A stretch of DNA of 64,000 nt from Frateuria aurantia DSM 6220 (GCF_000242255.2 NC_017033.1:3359110-3423109); one strand, 5' to 3'. Shown: positions 9,105 to 19,024, counted from the first letter of the stretch. The notes: a model not told the origin generated them from the letters alone. Translations and numbers: made by a program.

Positions 9105-10061
9105 TCAATAGCCGCGCTGGACCAACGCCGCCGGCAACCAGCTGGCCAGCGCTTCGCGAGCCTTGAGCCTGCCCAGTTCGATCAGCTCCTGAGCCCGGTA
9201 GAACTCGTAGACACTGGAGATGTTGCGGGGCAGCTCGATCAGCAGATCCGGCGGATAGGCCACCAGCCGCACCCGTGCCAGATTGGCCTGCATCAGGTCC
9301 AGCGACTGGCTGAGCAGCTCCAGCATGCCCGGCTCGCGCGGTTTGGCCTCGCTACCGGCCAGCGGATTGAAACGGGACAGATAATCCCCGAGGCTGGGAC
9401 GAGTATTGCTGTCAGGCACGGTTTCCACCGCGGGTGCATGCAAGGCGTTGTCCACCGGACCATCGATGCTGACCGCGATCAGAAAATCGGCCGGCTCCCG
9501 GATCAACGGCGTCACCGGCACCGGATTGAGCAAGGCGCCATCGACCAATACCCGCCCGTCCAGACGATAGGGTCGCATCAGGGAAGGAATCGCGATCGAG
9601 GCCCGGATCGCATCGAACAGACTGCCTTTGACCAGCCAGGCTTCGCGCTCGCGCTCCAGATCCACTGCCACTGCGGTATAAGGCAAGGGCAGATTCTCGA
9701 TATTGACGTCACCGATCAGTTCGCGCATCACGCCGATGATCTTGTCACCCTTGATCAGACCGCCGCCGGTAAAGCTCCAGTCCACCAGCTTCAGCACATC
9801 CATCCTGGCAAGGGTCGTGACCCAGTCACGATAGACATCCATCTTGCCGGTGGCATGGATGCCGCCGATCAGCGCCCCCATCGAAGTACCGGCGATCGCC
9901 ACGATATCCAGGCCTTGGGCGAGGATCTCCTCGATGGCACCGATATGGGCCAGTCCCTTGGCGCCACCCGCCCCCAACGCCAGCGCCACCCTGGGCTTGC
10001 GTCGGGCAGCCTGCTCCTCGTCTGCACCGGCCACCGTCGATTGCCTTCCGTCATCCGCCAT
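9105..10061 (-). CDS. Patatin-like phospholipase (RssA-type)
   Basis: A predicted cytosolic lipid acyl hydrolase of the patatin fold. The oxyanion loop GAGGAKGLAHIG (residues 30-41), the nucleophile elbow GTSMG with Ser60, and the DGA motif in VLVDGALLNPVPV form the Ser-Asp dyad layout. At 318 residues it matches the RssA/YchK branch. It converges on the glycosyltransferase gene (24-base gap), and the WYL regulator gene lies upstream on the same strand with a 66-base gap. The natural substrate is unknown. Confidence 0.9.
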   Translation of the reverse strand: MADDGRQSTVAGADEEQAARRKPRVALALGAGGAKGLAHIGAIEEILAQGLDIVAIAGTSMGALIGGIHATGKMDVYRDWVTTLARMDVLKLVDWSFTGGGLIKGDKIIGVMRELIGDVNIENLPLPYTAVAVDLEREREAWLVKGSLFDAIRASIAIPSLMRPYRLDGRVLVDGALLNPVPVTPLIREPADFLIAVSIDGPVDNALHAPAVETVPDSNTRPSLGDYLSRFNPLAGSEAKPREPGMLELLSQSLDLMQANLARVRLVAYPPDLLIELPRNISSVYEFYRAQELIELGRLKAREALASWLPAALVQRGY

Positions 10062-10127
10062 GATGTCTCCGCCTGCCTGGATTGCCCTGCCGTCGGCGAC
10101 GGCTGTTGATCACCCAGCCTAGCAAGC

Positions 10128-11108
10128 TCAACTTTCACCCCGATAACCGCTCAGCGCCAACTGCAGCTGGATCTTCACTTCCTCGCGCAGTGACAGCGGT
10201 GCCACGATTTCGGCATCCGGACCGAACTTGAGCACATCCATCATCAACTCGCGAGCATTGGAATACGGCAACTGCAGTTCATAGCGGCCATCCGCCAGCC
10301 ATTGCCCCTTCTGCTGCGAATGCCAGTGCTCGTCAGCAACCCAGCGGGCGGCATGCTCGGAAAAACGGATGGTGGCCCAGGCCTTGGGCTTGCCGGCGAA
10401 AATGCCGTAGCTGGACGCCAGCCATTCATTGAGCTCGACCTCGGCCACATCCCTTGCCGTGGTTTCCGCCACCAGCGGATCATCGATCCGGTCCACCGCA
10501 AAACTGCGCAGGGACTCGCGATCATGATCCCAGGCATCGAGATACCAGTTATCCCGGTAATGGGTCAGGCGCTGTGGCGAAACCCGGCGCCGGGTCGGCG
10601 CATTGGTGGTCCGGGCCCGATAGCCGAAACGCAACTGCTGGCGGCTCAATACCGCGCCGGCCACCTGCCGGAACACCACCTGGTCCAGGCGTCGCTCTCC
10701 CCACGGAATCACCCGGATCCGCTCGATCGGCAAGGCACGACCACTGCTTCGATCCGACAGCAATTGCTCGATGCGATGGCGCAAAGGCGCAAGCGCACCG
10801 GCCAGCACACCGGGCCCGGCCCGATCCATCAAGGCATTCAGTGCCAGCAGAGCCGCCAGCTCATCGGAATTCATCCACAGGCCGGGAAGCTCGAAACGCT
10901 CGCCCTCGGTTTCGGCATAACTGAAAGCAGCCATCTCGCCACCGCTGTTCTCCACCGGCGCACCCAGAGCATCGCGCAGAAAGGCGATATCCCGATACAA
11001 GGTGGCCCGTGAGCACCCCAGGTCCTCCAGCAAACTGGCCATGGGCACCGGATATCGGGCCGCCTTGAGGGCCCGATGCAGGGTCAGTACTCGCGCGTAA
11101 CGATCCAT
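10128..11108 (-). CDS. WYL-domain transcriptional regulator (HTH_11 + WYL)
   Basis: The protein is 326 residues. The N-terminus is a winged helix of the HTH_11 type (MASLLEDLGCSRATLYRDIAFL, residues about 23-44). A WYL domain follows (YRARTTNAPTRRRVSPQRLTHYRDNWYLDAWDH), then a C-terminal WCX-type extension. WYL proteins often sense nucleic acids or small ligands and commonly regulate DNA-damage or defence genes, but no defence cluster adjoins this one. It may be co-transcribed with the patatin gene downstream. Confidence 0.88.
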   Translation of the reverse strand: MDRYARVLTLHRALKAARYPVPMASLLEDLGCSRATLYRDIAFLRDALGAPVENSGGEMAAFSYAETEGERFELPGLWMNSDELAALLALNALMDRAGPGVLAGALAPLRHRIEQLLSDRSSGRALPIERIRVIPWGERRLDQVVFRQVAGAVLSRQQLRFGYRARTTNAPTRRRVSPQRLTHYRDNWYLDAWDHDRESLRSFAVDRIDDPLVAETTARDVAEVELNEWLASSYGIFAGKPKAWATIRFSEHAARWVADEHWHSQQKGQWLADGRYELQLPYSNARELMMDVLKFGPDAEIVAPLSLREEVKIQLQLALSGYRGES

Positions 11109-11247
11109 AGATCCCAGGTCGACAGCATGGAAGGACGAGCATGCGCTGATGGCCGAGGGCCTGACAAGCCGGCCCCGGTCATCCGCGCGAACTCCCGATC
11201 ACTTCGAACCCGCCAGCCACGAATCCGGGACTGGGGGCGTGAGCGCG

Positions 11248-11310
11248 GTTCCCAGCTGTTCCGGCGAGCCGGGAACAAGCTGAAGCCTGCGGCGAATCGC
11301 ATTCAGCTTG
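11248..11310. repeat. Two adjacent inverted repeats (hairpins)
   Basis: This lies in the 490-base gap between the divergent WYL and DUF481 genes. The first hairpin is 11248-11276 (GTTCCC ... GGGAAC, extended by GCT/AGC across one mismatch). It abuts the second at 11276-11310 (CAAGCTGAA ... TTCAGCTTG, perfect 9 bp, 17-base loop). A separate 14-base perfect palindrome, GCGTGACTTCACGC, sits at 11363-11376 just after a TTGACT. These could be a regulatory leader, operator sites or a small RNA. No gene is seen in the gap. Confidence 0.55.
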
Positions 11311-11598
11311 CAACTTTATGCCGATTCAGACGTTATGTTACTGTTACTGCATAGTTTTGACTGCGTGACTTCACGCGGTGGGAATACTTTCGCCAGGTAC
11401 GGCCTGTCACGGCGACCACGCTGTCGTCGTCGCTGCCGCCATGCGCGGCACGCCTGTCCATGGCCCACGGTACACCAGCTGTCTTGAACAAACACGATCT
11501 CCCGACGGCTCATCCGCTGCCGGGCCGTCCGGGGAATGTGCTCCATGTCCAGGCATCCCTCCAACTTCTTTCCATCAACCTTTGTGATCTTCAGACTT

Positions 11599-12408
11599 AT
11601 GAAAAAGACGCCGTTTGCCAGTCTTCTGCTGATGGCCCTGAGTGGCTTCGCCGCCCAGGCCCAGGCCGACGATGCCGCTGATGCCACCACCGCGGCACCC
11701 GCCGCCGCTGCCACCACTCCGGCCAAGACCAGCAACTGGTCGGGCAGCGGTCAGCTCGGCTATGCCGACTCTTCGGGCAACAGTCGTTCCCAGAACGGCA
11801 ATGCCAAGCTCAACATCAAGTATGAAGATGAGTACTGGCGTGACCAGGGCTACCTGACGGCCCTGCGCAGCAGCAGCGACAACGTCGCCAGCGCCAACCG
11901 CTACGAAGGCGGCACCTCGATCGGCTACAAGTTCGATGCCCGCAGCTATCTGGTCAATACCTTGCGCTACGTGCACGACGACTTTGGCGCGAACCTGTGG
12001 CAGGCTTCCTATGCCATCGGCTACGGCTATGTGGCGATCAAGAATGATCGCAACGAGCTGTCCTTCGAAGGCGGTCCCGGTTTCCAGCGCTATGCGCAGA
12101 CCCTGACCACCAACAGCGACAGCCGCGTCACCAGCACCATGGCGCCCCGCAACCAGGCGATTGCCCGCCTGCTGGTCAACTACAAGTACCATTTCAGCAA
12201 GAACGCCTCGCTGGACGAAGCGCTGCTGGTCGAAGCAGGCAATCTCAACCAGTACTACCAGAACGATTTCGGCGTTACCGTCGCACTGACCAAGAAGTTC
12301 TCGCTGAAGGCGACCTACCAGCTGCGCTACAACAGCGATATCGTCAGCGGCGAAACCGTGCATACCGATCGCCTGTTCACTACCAATCTGGTCTACAGCT
12401 TCTTTTGA
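11599..12408 (+). CDS. DUF481 (YdiY-like) outer-membrane protein
   Basis: A probable outer-membrane beta-barrel of the DUF481 family; the function of the family is poorly known. A signal peptide (MKKTPFASLLLMALSGFAAQAQA) is followed by an Ala/Thr/Pro linker, then a barrel starting at NWSGSGQLGYADSSGNS with alternating aromatic/polar strands to the C-terminal LVYSFF. The ATG at 11599 gives 269 residues; the frame extends upstream but without a signal sequence there. A strong intrinsic terminator follows. The long upstream region with hairpins suggests regulated expression. Confidence 0.85.
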   Translation: MKKTPFASLLLMALSGFAAQAQADDAADATTAAPAAAATTPAKTSNWSGSGQLGYADSSGNSRSQNGNAKLNIKYEDEYWRDQGYLTALRSSSDNVASANRYEGGTSIGYKFDARSYLVNTLRYVHDDFGANLWQASYAIGYGYVAIKNDRNELSFEGGPGFQRYAQTLTTNSDSRVTSTMAPRNQAIARLLVNYKYHFSKNASLDEALLVEAGNLNQYYQNDFGVTVALTKKFSLKATYQLRYNSDIVSGETVHTDRLFTTNLVYSFF

Positions 12409-12444
12409 TCGACTGCGCGACGCCGGGCATCGGCGCCGCCGGAC

Positions 12445-12483
12445 AGCAAAAGGCCGGAACGCTTTCGCGTCCCGGCCTTTTGC
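12445..12483 (+). terminator. Intrinsic terminator after the DUF481 gene (bidirectional)
   Basis: A perfect 13-bp stem (AGCAAAAGGCCGG / CCGGCCTTTTGCT) with A-run and T-run on opposite sides. It lies between two convergent genes, so it can end both the DUF481 and the aminotransferase transcripts. Confidence 0.85.
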
Positions 12484-12504
12484 TTGTGAAGCCGCCTCGC
12501 CCGA

Positions 12505-13701
12505 TCAGGCCGTGACCGCAGCCACCGCCGCGGCGACACGATCCAGGTTGTTCTGGTTCAGCGCCGCCACGCAGATACGGCCGGTACCGATCGCATAGAT
12601 CGCGTATTCCTCACGCAGGCGGTCCACCTGGGCCTTGCTCAGACCGGAGTAGGAGAACATGCCGGCCTGCTCGCGGATAAAGCCGAATTCACGACCGTGG
12701 GCGGCCAGACGTTCGACCAGACCGTCACGCAGGGCATGAATACGGGTCCGCATCGCACCCAGCTCGGCTTCCCAGCGCCCACGCAGCTCATCACTGCCCA
12801 GCACCCCGGCAACCAGCGAACCGCCATGCGTGGAGGGGCTGGAATAGTTCGCGCGAATGACCCGCTTGACCATCGACTGTACCCGCACGGCTTCTTCCTT
12901 CGAAGCACCGACGACAGACAGTGCACCGACGCGCTCGCCGTACAGCGAGAACGACTTCGAGTACGAGCTGGCGACCACAAAGGCCTCGATGCCCGAATCG
13001 GCAAACAGACGGATCGCCTGCGCATCGGCATCGGTGCCCTGGTCAAAGCCTTGGTAGGCGATGTCGATAAAGGGCAGCAGCTGCCGCTCCTTGACCAGTT
13101 CCACCACCTGCTTCCACTGTGCGGTGTCCAGATCGACGCCGGTGGGATTGTGGCAGCAGGCATGCAGCAGCACCACGGTGCCGCTTTCCAGCTTGCCCAG
13201 ATCTTCCAGCAGACCAGCGAAATCCAGGCCATGAGTCGCCGGGTCGTAATAACGATAGTCCTCGACCTCGAAACCGGCGCTGGCAAATACCACGCGATGG
13301 TTTTCCCAACTGGGATTGCTGATCGCGATCTTCGCCTTGGGCAGCACCCGCTTCAGCAGATCGGCACCCACGCGCAACGCACCGCTGCCGCCGATGGTCT
13401 GGGAAGTGGCGACCCGGCCGGCTTCCAGCAAGCTCGAATCGGCACCGAACAGCAGGCGCTGGGTGGCCTTGGTATAGGCCGGCAGACCGTCTATCGGGAT
13501 ATAGCCGCGCGGCAGGCCCTTGGCGGCCAGCGACTGCTCGACTTCGCGGACCGTATCAAGCAGCGGAATCCTGCCCTGCTCGTCGTAATAGATGCCCACG
13601 CCCAGATTGACCTTCTCGGCACGAGTATCGGCGACATAAGCTTCGGTCAGACCCAGGATCGGATCACCGGGGGCCATTTCAACGGATCGGAAAAGGGACA
13701 C
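12505..13701 (-). CDS. tyrB: Aromatic amino acid / aspartate aminotransferase (class I, PLP)
   Basis: Transfers amino groups between aspartate or aromatic amino acids and 2-oxo acids. Class I fold-type I signatures are present: VNLGVGIYYDEQGRIPLL at the N-terminus, HACCHNPTGVD, DIAYQGFDQG, and the PLP-binding lysine in SSYSKSFSLYGERVG. The length of 398 residues and the E. coli AspC/TyrB-like sequence support the call; AspC versus TyrB specificity cannot be decided by reading. ttcA lies 11 bases upstream on the same strand, so the two are probably co-transcribed. Confidence 0.92.
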   Translation of the reverse strand: MSLFRSVEMAPGDPILGLTEAYVADTRAEKVNLGVGIYYDEQGRIPLLDTVREVEQSLAAKGLPRGYIPIDGLPAYTKATQRLLFGADSSLLEAGRVATSQTIGGSGALRVGADLLKRVLPKAKIAISNPSWENHRVVFASAGFEVEDYRYYDPATHGLDFAGLLEDLGKLESGTVVLLHACCHNPTGVDLDTAQWKQVVELVKERQLLPFIDIAYQGFDQGTDADAQAIRLFADSGIEAFVVASSYSKSFSLYGERVGALSVVGASKEEAVRVQSMVKRVIRANYSSPSTHGGSLVAGVLGSDELRGRWEAELGAMRTRIHALRDGLVERLAAHGREFGFIREQAGMFSYSGLSKAQVDRLREEYAIYAIGTGRICVAALNQNNLDRVAAAVAAVTA

Positions 13702-13712
13702 AGGAAGGGTTC

Positions 13713-14618
13713 TCAGTCTATGGTGGTGGAAACAGGGATGGGTTCGGAGGGTGCCTCGGCAACGGCTTCGCTCCCCGCCAACCAGGCATGCGCATCAGCC
13801 GCGGCCGCACCATCGCGCGCGCCCAGCGAGGCGAAGTCGAAAAGATCGCGGTCAGCCAGCTGCGAAGGCGCCACATTGCCCAGCGCGCGGAAAATCATGT
13901 CGCTGCGACCGGGAAACTCACGCTCCCACTCGTCGAGCATGCGCCGTACTGTCTTGCGCTGCAAATGCTCCTGCGAGCCGCACAGATTGCAGGGAATGAT
14001 CGGGAACTGGCGCTGGTCGGCATACTGCGCGATCTCGTCCTCGCGACAGTAGGCCAGCGGCCGGATCACGATATGGCGGCCGTCATCCGATTGCAGCTTG
14101 GGCGGCATCGCCTTCAGGCTGGCCTGGAAGAACATGTTCAGAAAGAACGTGGCCAGAATGTCATCGCGATGATGACCCAGTGCGATCTTGGTGATGCCGT
14201 TCTGCGCCGCCCAGGCATACAAGGCACCACGGCGCATGCGCGAACACAGGCTGCACATGGTCTTGCCTTGCGGGATCAGGCGGCTGACCGTGCTGTAGGT
14301 ATCCTGCTCGATGATCTTGAAGGGTATCTCGCGGGAGGCCAGGTACTCCGGCAGGACCTCGGCGGGAAAACCCGGCTGCTTCTGGTCCAGATTGACGGCA
14401 ACCAGCTCGAAGCGAACCGGAGCCTTGCGCTGCAGCGACAGCAGCATGTCCAGCAGGGTATAGGAATCCTTGCCGCCGGACAGACAGACCATCACCCGGT
14501 CACCGTCCTCGATCATGCGGAAGTCGGCGATGGCACGCCCCACCTGATGGCGCAGGCGCTTGGCCAGCTTGCCGGCCTCATAGACCTGTTTGCGGGATTT
14601 TTCGGTGGAACCGGACAT
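13713..14618 (-). CDS. ttcA: tRNA 2-thiocytidine biosynthesis protein TtcA
   Basis: Thiolates cytidine 32 of certain tRNAs using ATP and an iron-sulfur cluster. The PP-loop motif SGGKDS is at residues 47-52, with the two CxxC pairs CSLC and CNLC that hold the cluster, and the family stretches [19 protein letters not shown] and IRPLAYCRE. The start at 14618 (301 residues) aligns with the short N-terminus of E. coli TtcA; frame-open ATGs at 14654 and 14696 are alternatives without better ribosome sites. Confidence 0.94.
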   Translation of the reverse strand: MSGSTEKSRKQVYEAGKLAKRLRHQVGRAIADFRMIEDGDRVMVCLSGGKDSYTLLDMLLSLQRKAPVRFELVAVNLDQKQPGFPAEVLPEYLASREIPFKIIEQDTYSTVSRLIPQGKTMCSLCSRMRRGALYAWAAQNGITKIALGHHRDDILATFFLNMFFQASLKAMPPKLQSDDGRHIVIRPLAYCREDEIAQYADQRQFPIIPCNLCGSQEHLQRKTVRRMLDEWEREFPGRSDMIFRALGNVAPSQLADRDLFDFASLGARDGAAAADAHAWLAGSEAVAEAPSEPIPVSTTID

Positions 14619-14788
14619 CGATGGCACTGCGTTTCGCTCGGATCGGGCCGTCATTGTAACCGCTAACCCGCACCACCGACCGGGAAAAACGGCCACGTCA
14701 GGGGAGCCCGAGCGACACCGCCGCCGCTCACCGATCTGACACCGTCCCGGCTCCGGCCGTCAGGCCGGTCCGGGACGACTGCCATGAC

Positions 14789-15433
14789 TCAGGACCAGTT
14801 GCCGGAATCGCCGTCGTCAAAGCCGCCGTTGTCGACAAAGCCACCATCATCATTGCCCAGAAACCCCTGATCCGGGGCTTGCTCATAGACATTGGTCACG
14901 TTCTCGACAACATCCGGGGCCCCATTGCCGCCGAAGAAGCCGCCCTCGCCGTCATGATGACCACTGAACATGCTCTGCAGGCCTTCGGCCAGGAACATGC
15001 CACCGGCAACACCTGCCGCGGTACGGGCGGCACTGCCCAGGAAACTGGGCTGTGCCGCCTGCGGGGCCGGCGGAGGAGGCGGAGCGGCATTGCCGCCACC
15101 GAAAAAGCGGTCGCGCCAGCTCGGGGCCGCCTGCTGGTTCATGCCCGGCGGAGGCGGCGGTACGGACCCCGCACCATAACCGGCGCCGCCCAGAAAGCTG
15201 GCAGAGGCCGGATTCTGGCCTTGGGCCGCCTGCAACTGGCTGAGCTGGGCCTGAGCGGCCTTCAAGGCCTGCTCCAGCAGAATCGCCCGCTGCACCAGCA
15301 GGTAGCCCGGATCGGGCAGGCTTGCCAGCCGTTGCTGGATCAAGGCGGAGGCCTGCGGGTCCCGGGCCGTGGCCGGCGTCGCCGCCAGCCGGTTCAGAAA
15401 GTCTTCCAGCAATTGTTGCTCTTGGGGAATCAT
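14789..15433 (-). CDS. DUF2076 family protein
   Basis: The N-terminus (IPQEQQLLEDFLNRL, then DPQASALIQQRLASLPDPGYLLVQRAILLEQAL) matches DUF2076, found in periplasmic or peripheral proteins of unknown role. A Pro/Gly/Ala-rich middle, the WRDRFFGGG motif, a hydrophobic Gly/Ala segment (AARTAAGVAGGMFLAEGL) and an acidic Asp/Gly C-terminus follow, the usual architecture. The ATG at 15433 (214 residues, GAAAGG upstream) is chosen over 15493, because the conserved domain begins there. It is monocistronic. Confidence 0.85.
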   Translation of the reverse strand: MIPQEQQLLEDFLNRLAATPATARDPQASALIQQRLASLPDPGYLLVQRAILLEQALKAAQAQLSQLQAAQGQNPASASFLGGAGYGAGSVPPPPPGMNQQAAPSWRDRFFGGGNAAPPPPPAPQAAQPSFLGSAARTAAGVAGGMFLAEGLQSMFSGHHDGEGGFFGGNGAPDVVENVTNVYEQAPDQGFLGNDDGGFVDNGGFDDGDSGNWS

Positions 15434-15618
15434 CAGCCTTTCAACCTCGCGTGCATGGTCATGCGGCACTGACGCAACAGTGCCCTCGCTCACAATCTGG
15501 GCCCGACGGTGTATCGATTAAAGGGCTGCGTTGACGCATTGATCACTTCGGTTCAGCCGGCGTAAGGCCGGGTGGCGCGGGTGACGGGCAAGCGTCGCCG
15601 CCTGCCGCCCGAGCGGCC

Positions 15619-16668
15619 TCAATGCGCGGCGCTGGCGGTGACGGCCGGCGCCGTTTCCTCATGCGCGCCCCGCAGGGGATGGACCACCACGGTCGCCGTC
15701 ATGCCCGCCGACAGCACCATGCCTTTCGGCATCTGGCTGGGGTCGATGGAAATCCGCACCGGCACGCGCTGCGCCAGCCGGACCCAGTTGAACGTGGGAT
15801 TGACGTTGGCCAGCTGGTTGCTGCCGGTGGGATTGTCGCGATCAGTGATGCCGCGCGCCACACCGATGATCTTGCCCTTGAGATGAATGCCGCCAGCCAT
15901 CAGGCGGATATCCACCGGATCGCCCACCCGCAGCCGCGGCAACTTGGTTTCCTCGAAATAACCGTACAGATAGAAGCTGTGACTGTCGATCAAGGCCATC
16001 TGCTGGGTTCCGGCGCTGGCGTAGTCGCCGACCCGGACCGTCACGTTGGTGGCATAGCCGTCCACCGGCGCATGGACTTCGGTGCGACGCAGATTCAGCT
16101 CGGCCGTCGCCACCGCCGCCTCAGCCTGGGTTTCAGCGGCAAGGGCCTGCTCGTGGGCCGCCTCGGCCTGACCCAGTGAAGCCTCCGCCTGATGCCAGCT
16201 GGCTTCGGCGGCACGGGCGATGGCCACCGCATTGCTGCGCGCTTCGACCGAGATCACCGTACCCTGCGGAATCCGCTGGCGCCGCTCGGCCTGTTCGCGA
16301 TACATCTGGTAATCGGCATGCTTGGCCACGACCGCCGCTTTGGCCGCCGCGATATTGGCCACGGCAGCCTCGACATTGGCCTGGCTTGCCGCCCGATTGG
16401 CACGCAACTGATTCAGCGTCAACTGGTAGCGCGCCTGATCGATCACCAGCATCACGTCCCCTTGATGCACGAACTGATTGTCGACCACATTCACCGATGT
16501 CACCAGGCCGGCGACGTCAGGCGCAATCTTCACGACTTCAGCCCGCACCCTGCCATCGCGCGTCCATGGCGAGTACATGTAGTGCTTCCACAGGGCTGCT
16601 CCGACGAGTATCGCCAACAGGAAGATGAGAAGTGTCGTGGCAAAACGAAGTACGGACTGGGTATTCAT
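15619..16668 (-). CDS. HlyD/EmrA-type membrane fusion protein of an AaeAB-like efflux pump
   Basis: A periplasmic adaptor of the AaeA/EmrA type. One N-terminal membrane helix (about residues 8-27) anchors it. An N-terminal lipoyl half follows (VRAEVVKIAPDVAGLVTSVNVVDNQFVHQGDVML), then an Ala/Gln/Glu-rich coiled-coil hairpin (about 75-190), then the second lipoyl half (VHAPVDGYATNVTVRVGDYA) and beta-barrel. It is the last gene of the marR-FUSC-DUF1656-adaptor operon (18-base gap to DUF1656). In E. coli AaeAB exports aromatic carboxylic acids; a similar role here is inference from family and gene order. Confidence 0.88.
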   Translation of the reverse strand: MNTQSVLRFATTLLIFLLAILVGAALWKHYMYSPWTRDGRVRAEVVKIAPDVAGLVTSVNVVDNQFVHQGDVMLVIDQARYQLTLNQLRANRAASQANVEAAVANIAAAKAAVVAKHADYQMYREQAERRQRIPQGTVISVEARSNAVAIARAAEASWHQAEASLGQAEAAHEQALAAETQAEAAVATAELNLRRTEVHAPVDGYATNVTVRVGDYASAGTQQMALIDSHSFYLYGYFEETKLPRLRVGDPVDIRLMAGGIHLKGKIIGVARGITDRDNPTGSNQLANVNPTFNWVRLAQRVPVRISIDPSQMPKGMVLSAGMTATVVVHPLRGAHEETAPAVTASAAH

Positions 16669-16686
16669 GACACCGAGACTGGAGAA

Positions 16687-16884
16687 TTAGAAAAGGATGA
16701 GGCCCAAGGCCCCGAACAGGGACGCAAACACGGCAAGACGGAACAAGGACGGGTGCCATACATAGCGGTACAGGCCCAGTCGCCCGATCAACAGATCCAT
16801 GCCCCACAACAGGCTCAGACAACCGATCAGGACCAGCAGCAGACCCGGCACCAGAATGCCTGCTATTTCGATTTCACGTGGCAT
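16687..16884 (-). CDS. DUF1656 small membrane protein (AaeX-like)
   Basis: A 65-residue protein with two hydrophobic helices (about residues 8-28 and 45-65) joined by GRLGLYRYVWHPSLF, characteristic of DUF1656/AaeX. It starts inside the 3' end of the FUSC gene, overlapping by 11 bases, so translation is probably coupled. Its function in the pump is not established. Confidence 0.85.
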   Translation of the reverse strand: MPREIEIAGILVPGLLLVLIGCLSLLWGMDLLIGRLGLYRYVWHPSLFRLAVFASLFGALGLILF

Positions 16885-19009
16885 GGAACCAACCATTCGG
16901 CAAGGATTGCAACAACTCCACATGACGAATCAGCAGCGACTCGTCGTCATAGAGTTCGACACGCAGGTAATACAGATCGGCCAGCAGCAGCTGCACTGCG
17001 CCCGGGTCGCGGTCATGCTCGGCACGCAATACGGCAATCGCCGATGCCAGGCCCTCGCTGACCCGGTCCCAGGCGGCTTGGTCGGGCTGCTGGTAGAGCT
17101 GGGCCCAGTCGGCGATCAGCGGACCCAGCAGATGCTGCCAGCGGCCGGACACATCCTCGCGCGCCAGGTGCCGGCGCAGCTCGATCAGCCCCCGGCCGAC
17201 GCCATGTACGGATAGCGACATAGCCAGCAATTCGGCCGAAACATGGGAGTCCGACGGCGTGCCTGCCACGATCTGCAGCAGCAGGTCACGGCTGATGCTC
17301 TCGAAACGGTTGCGCAGGCCATCCAGCGGCGCCTGGGCCGCTACCACCACCTGGCGTCGCAGCTTCACGATCTGGCGATGCCGCAACCAGCCCGAGCCGC
17401 TGAGTCCGGGGATGATGTTGAACATGCCCCATACCGCCAGAATGCCCATCAGCTGGCCCAGCGCACTGTCCAGAAAGACCACCGGCTGATAGCCCAGGAC
17501 ATTGACGCCGTTGATCACCGCAATGCCGCCCACCCCCATGCCGAATCCCAGAAGCGTGGTCTTGGGCCGGGACAACAAGGCGCCAAGCACCACGAACATC
17601 GGCAGGGTCGCCACCATCAGCAACAGAAATCCATCTACCCGAGGCAAGGCCCAGAAACTGACCACGAAGGACATCGCGGTACCGAGCAAGGCGCCTTTGC
17701 CGATGGTCGCCACGGCATTTTCCGGCCGCGGTACGGCCGCCAGCAGACCGCTGAACACCGTGGCCAGCAGGACGCCCGAAGTAGCGTAGTCCCAGCCGCT
17801 GCCGATCCAGAAAATGCTGAGCGCTCCCATCGTCAGAAAGGTCCGCAAAGCCGTGACCCCGGCCACCGCCATATCGCTGCTGCGATAGAACTTCGCCCGC
17901 TCCACGCCGCCCTGCAGACGCCGCCCCGCCAGCTCGCCACGCACCCTCACCATCTGTCGCAGCTCGACGGCCATCCGTTGCAGCATCGCCGAGCCGGTAT
18001 CGAACTCGATCCTGGCCTCCTGTTCCACCAGCTCTCCGCGCAGCCTTGAGGCCAGCTTGTCCCATTCAGCCAGGCAATCATCCAACCGTGGCCGCAGCAC
18101 CTCGCTGTCATAACGCCCGGCACCGGACACGTCCAGGGCTTCGCCGATCGGGTGATACAGCTCGATCAGCGCCTGCGCCGTGGACTGGTGCCCGGCCCGC
18201 AGCAGACCGTCGATAAAATGATGGGCTGCCTGGAAACTGGTGGTGGTTTCCATAAACAACTGGTTGAAAAAACGCAACCGCGAACTGCGGGCATGCGCCT
18301 CGGCGTTCTCGAACACCACCGTGCTGCGCATATCCTCCAGCGCCACAGCCTCGCGAGTGAATCGCAGATACTCTTTCGCCATCTCCTCACGCGGCATGGT
18401 GCCAATGGTGGTGCCGCGCATGAAATCGATGAAATGGGCGTACTGCTCGGCAAAACTGCGCCGCAGCGCATCGAACACCCGCTGCGGCATCAGGCCGTCA
18501 CTGATCACCGCCGACACCAGAATTCCCAGCAGCACCTCGCTGACCCGCATCACGGCCGAGTTGAAGACCGCGGAAGGATCATGCACCACCGGCAGCATCA
18601 CGATCACGGCGGTATAGCCCGAAAGCACAAAAGCATAGGCGGCGAAACCACGGAAAAAGATCGCTCCGCCCGAACATAGCCCCACCCAGACGCACAGGCT
18701 CAGCAGCAGCAGCACGGGCTCCTGCGGGAACAGCGCCATCAGCCCCAGCATCACCAGACTGCCGGTGACGGTGCCGATCGCACGATAAAAACTTTTCGCC
18801 AGCACCATGCCGCTGTTGGGGTGCATGACGATGACCACCGTCATCATCGTGGTCAGCGGCTGGGTGAGGCTCAGGCGCAGCGCGATCCAGCCGGCGACAT
18901 ACATGGCCAGCAGAAACTTGAATACGAACAACCAGGCCTGAAGGTCTCCGGGCAGAGAGATCTTCAGTTTGGGCAACCATGCACTTCGTTGGCGCTGAAC
19001 GCTGGACAT
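16874..19009 (-). CDS. FUSC-family inner-membrane efflux protein (AaeB-like)
   Basis: A 711-residue inner-membrane transporter of the FUSC/aromatic acid exporter family. It has the duplicated layout: an N-terminal block of about six helices (from FVFKFLLAMYVAGWIALRLSL), a long cytosolic helical region (about residues 200-370), a second membrane block (YATSGVLLATVFSGLLAAVP onward) and a C-terminal soluble part. TQPLTTMMTVVIVMHPNSG is the conserved FUSC motif. It works with the DUF1656 and HlyD-type proteins encoded downstream, and the MarR gene sits 15 bases upstream. Confidence 0.9.
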   Translation of the reverse strand: MSSVQRQRSAWLPKLKISLPGDLQAWLFVFKFLLAMYVAGWIALRLSLTQPLTTMMTVVIVMHPNSGMVLAKSFYRAIGTVTGSLVMLGLMALFPQEPVLLLLSLCVWVGLCSGGAIFFRGFAAYAFVLSGYTAVIVMLPVVHDPSAVFNSAVMRVSEVLLGILVSAVISDGLMPQRVFDALRRSFAEQYAHFIDFMRGTTIGTMPREEMAKEYLRFTREAVALEDMRSTVVFENAEAHARSSRLRFFNQLFMETTTSFQAAHHFIDGLLRAGHQSTAQALIELYHPIGEALDVSGAGRYDSEVLRPRLDDCLAEWDKLASRLRGELVEQEARIEFDTGSAMLQRMAVELRQMVRVRGELAGRRLQGGVERAKFYRSSDMAVAGVTALRTFLTMGALSIFWIGSGWDYATSGVLLATVFSGLLAAVPRPENAVATIGKGALLGTAMSFVVSFWALPRVDGFLLLMVATLPMFVVLGALLSRPKTTLLGFGMGVGGIAVINGVNVLGYQPVVFLDSALGQLMGILAVWGMFNIIPGLSGSGWLRHRQIVKLRRQVVVAAQAPLDGLRNRFESISRDLLLQIVAGTPSDSHVSAELLAMSLSVHGVGRGLIELRRHLAREDVSGRWQHLLGPLIADWAQLYQQPDQAAWDRVSEGLASAIAVLRAEHDRDPGAVQLLLADLYYLRVELYDDESLLIRHVELLQSLPNGWFHAT

Positions 19010-19024
19010 AGCTGCGGGACGGCC

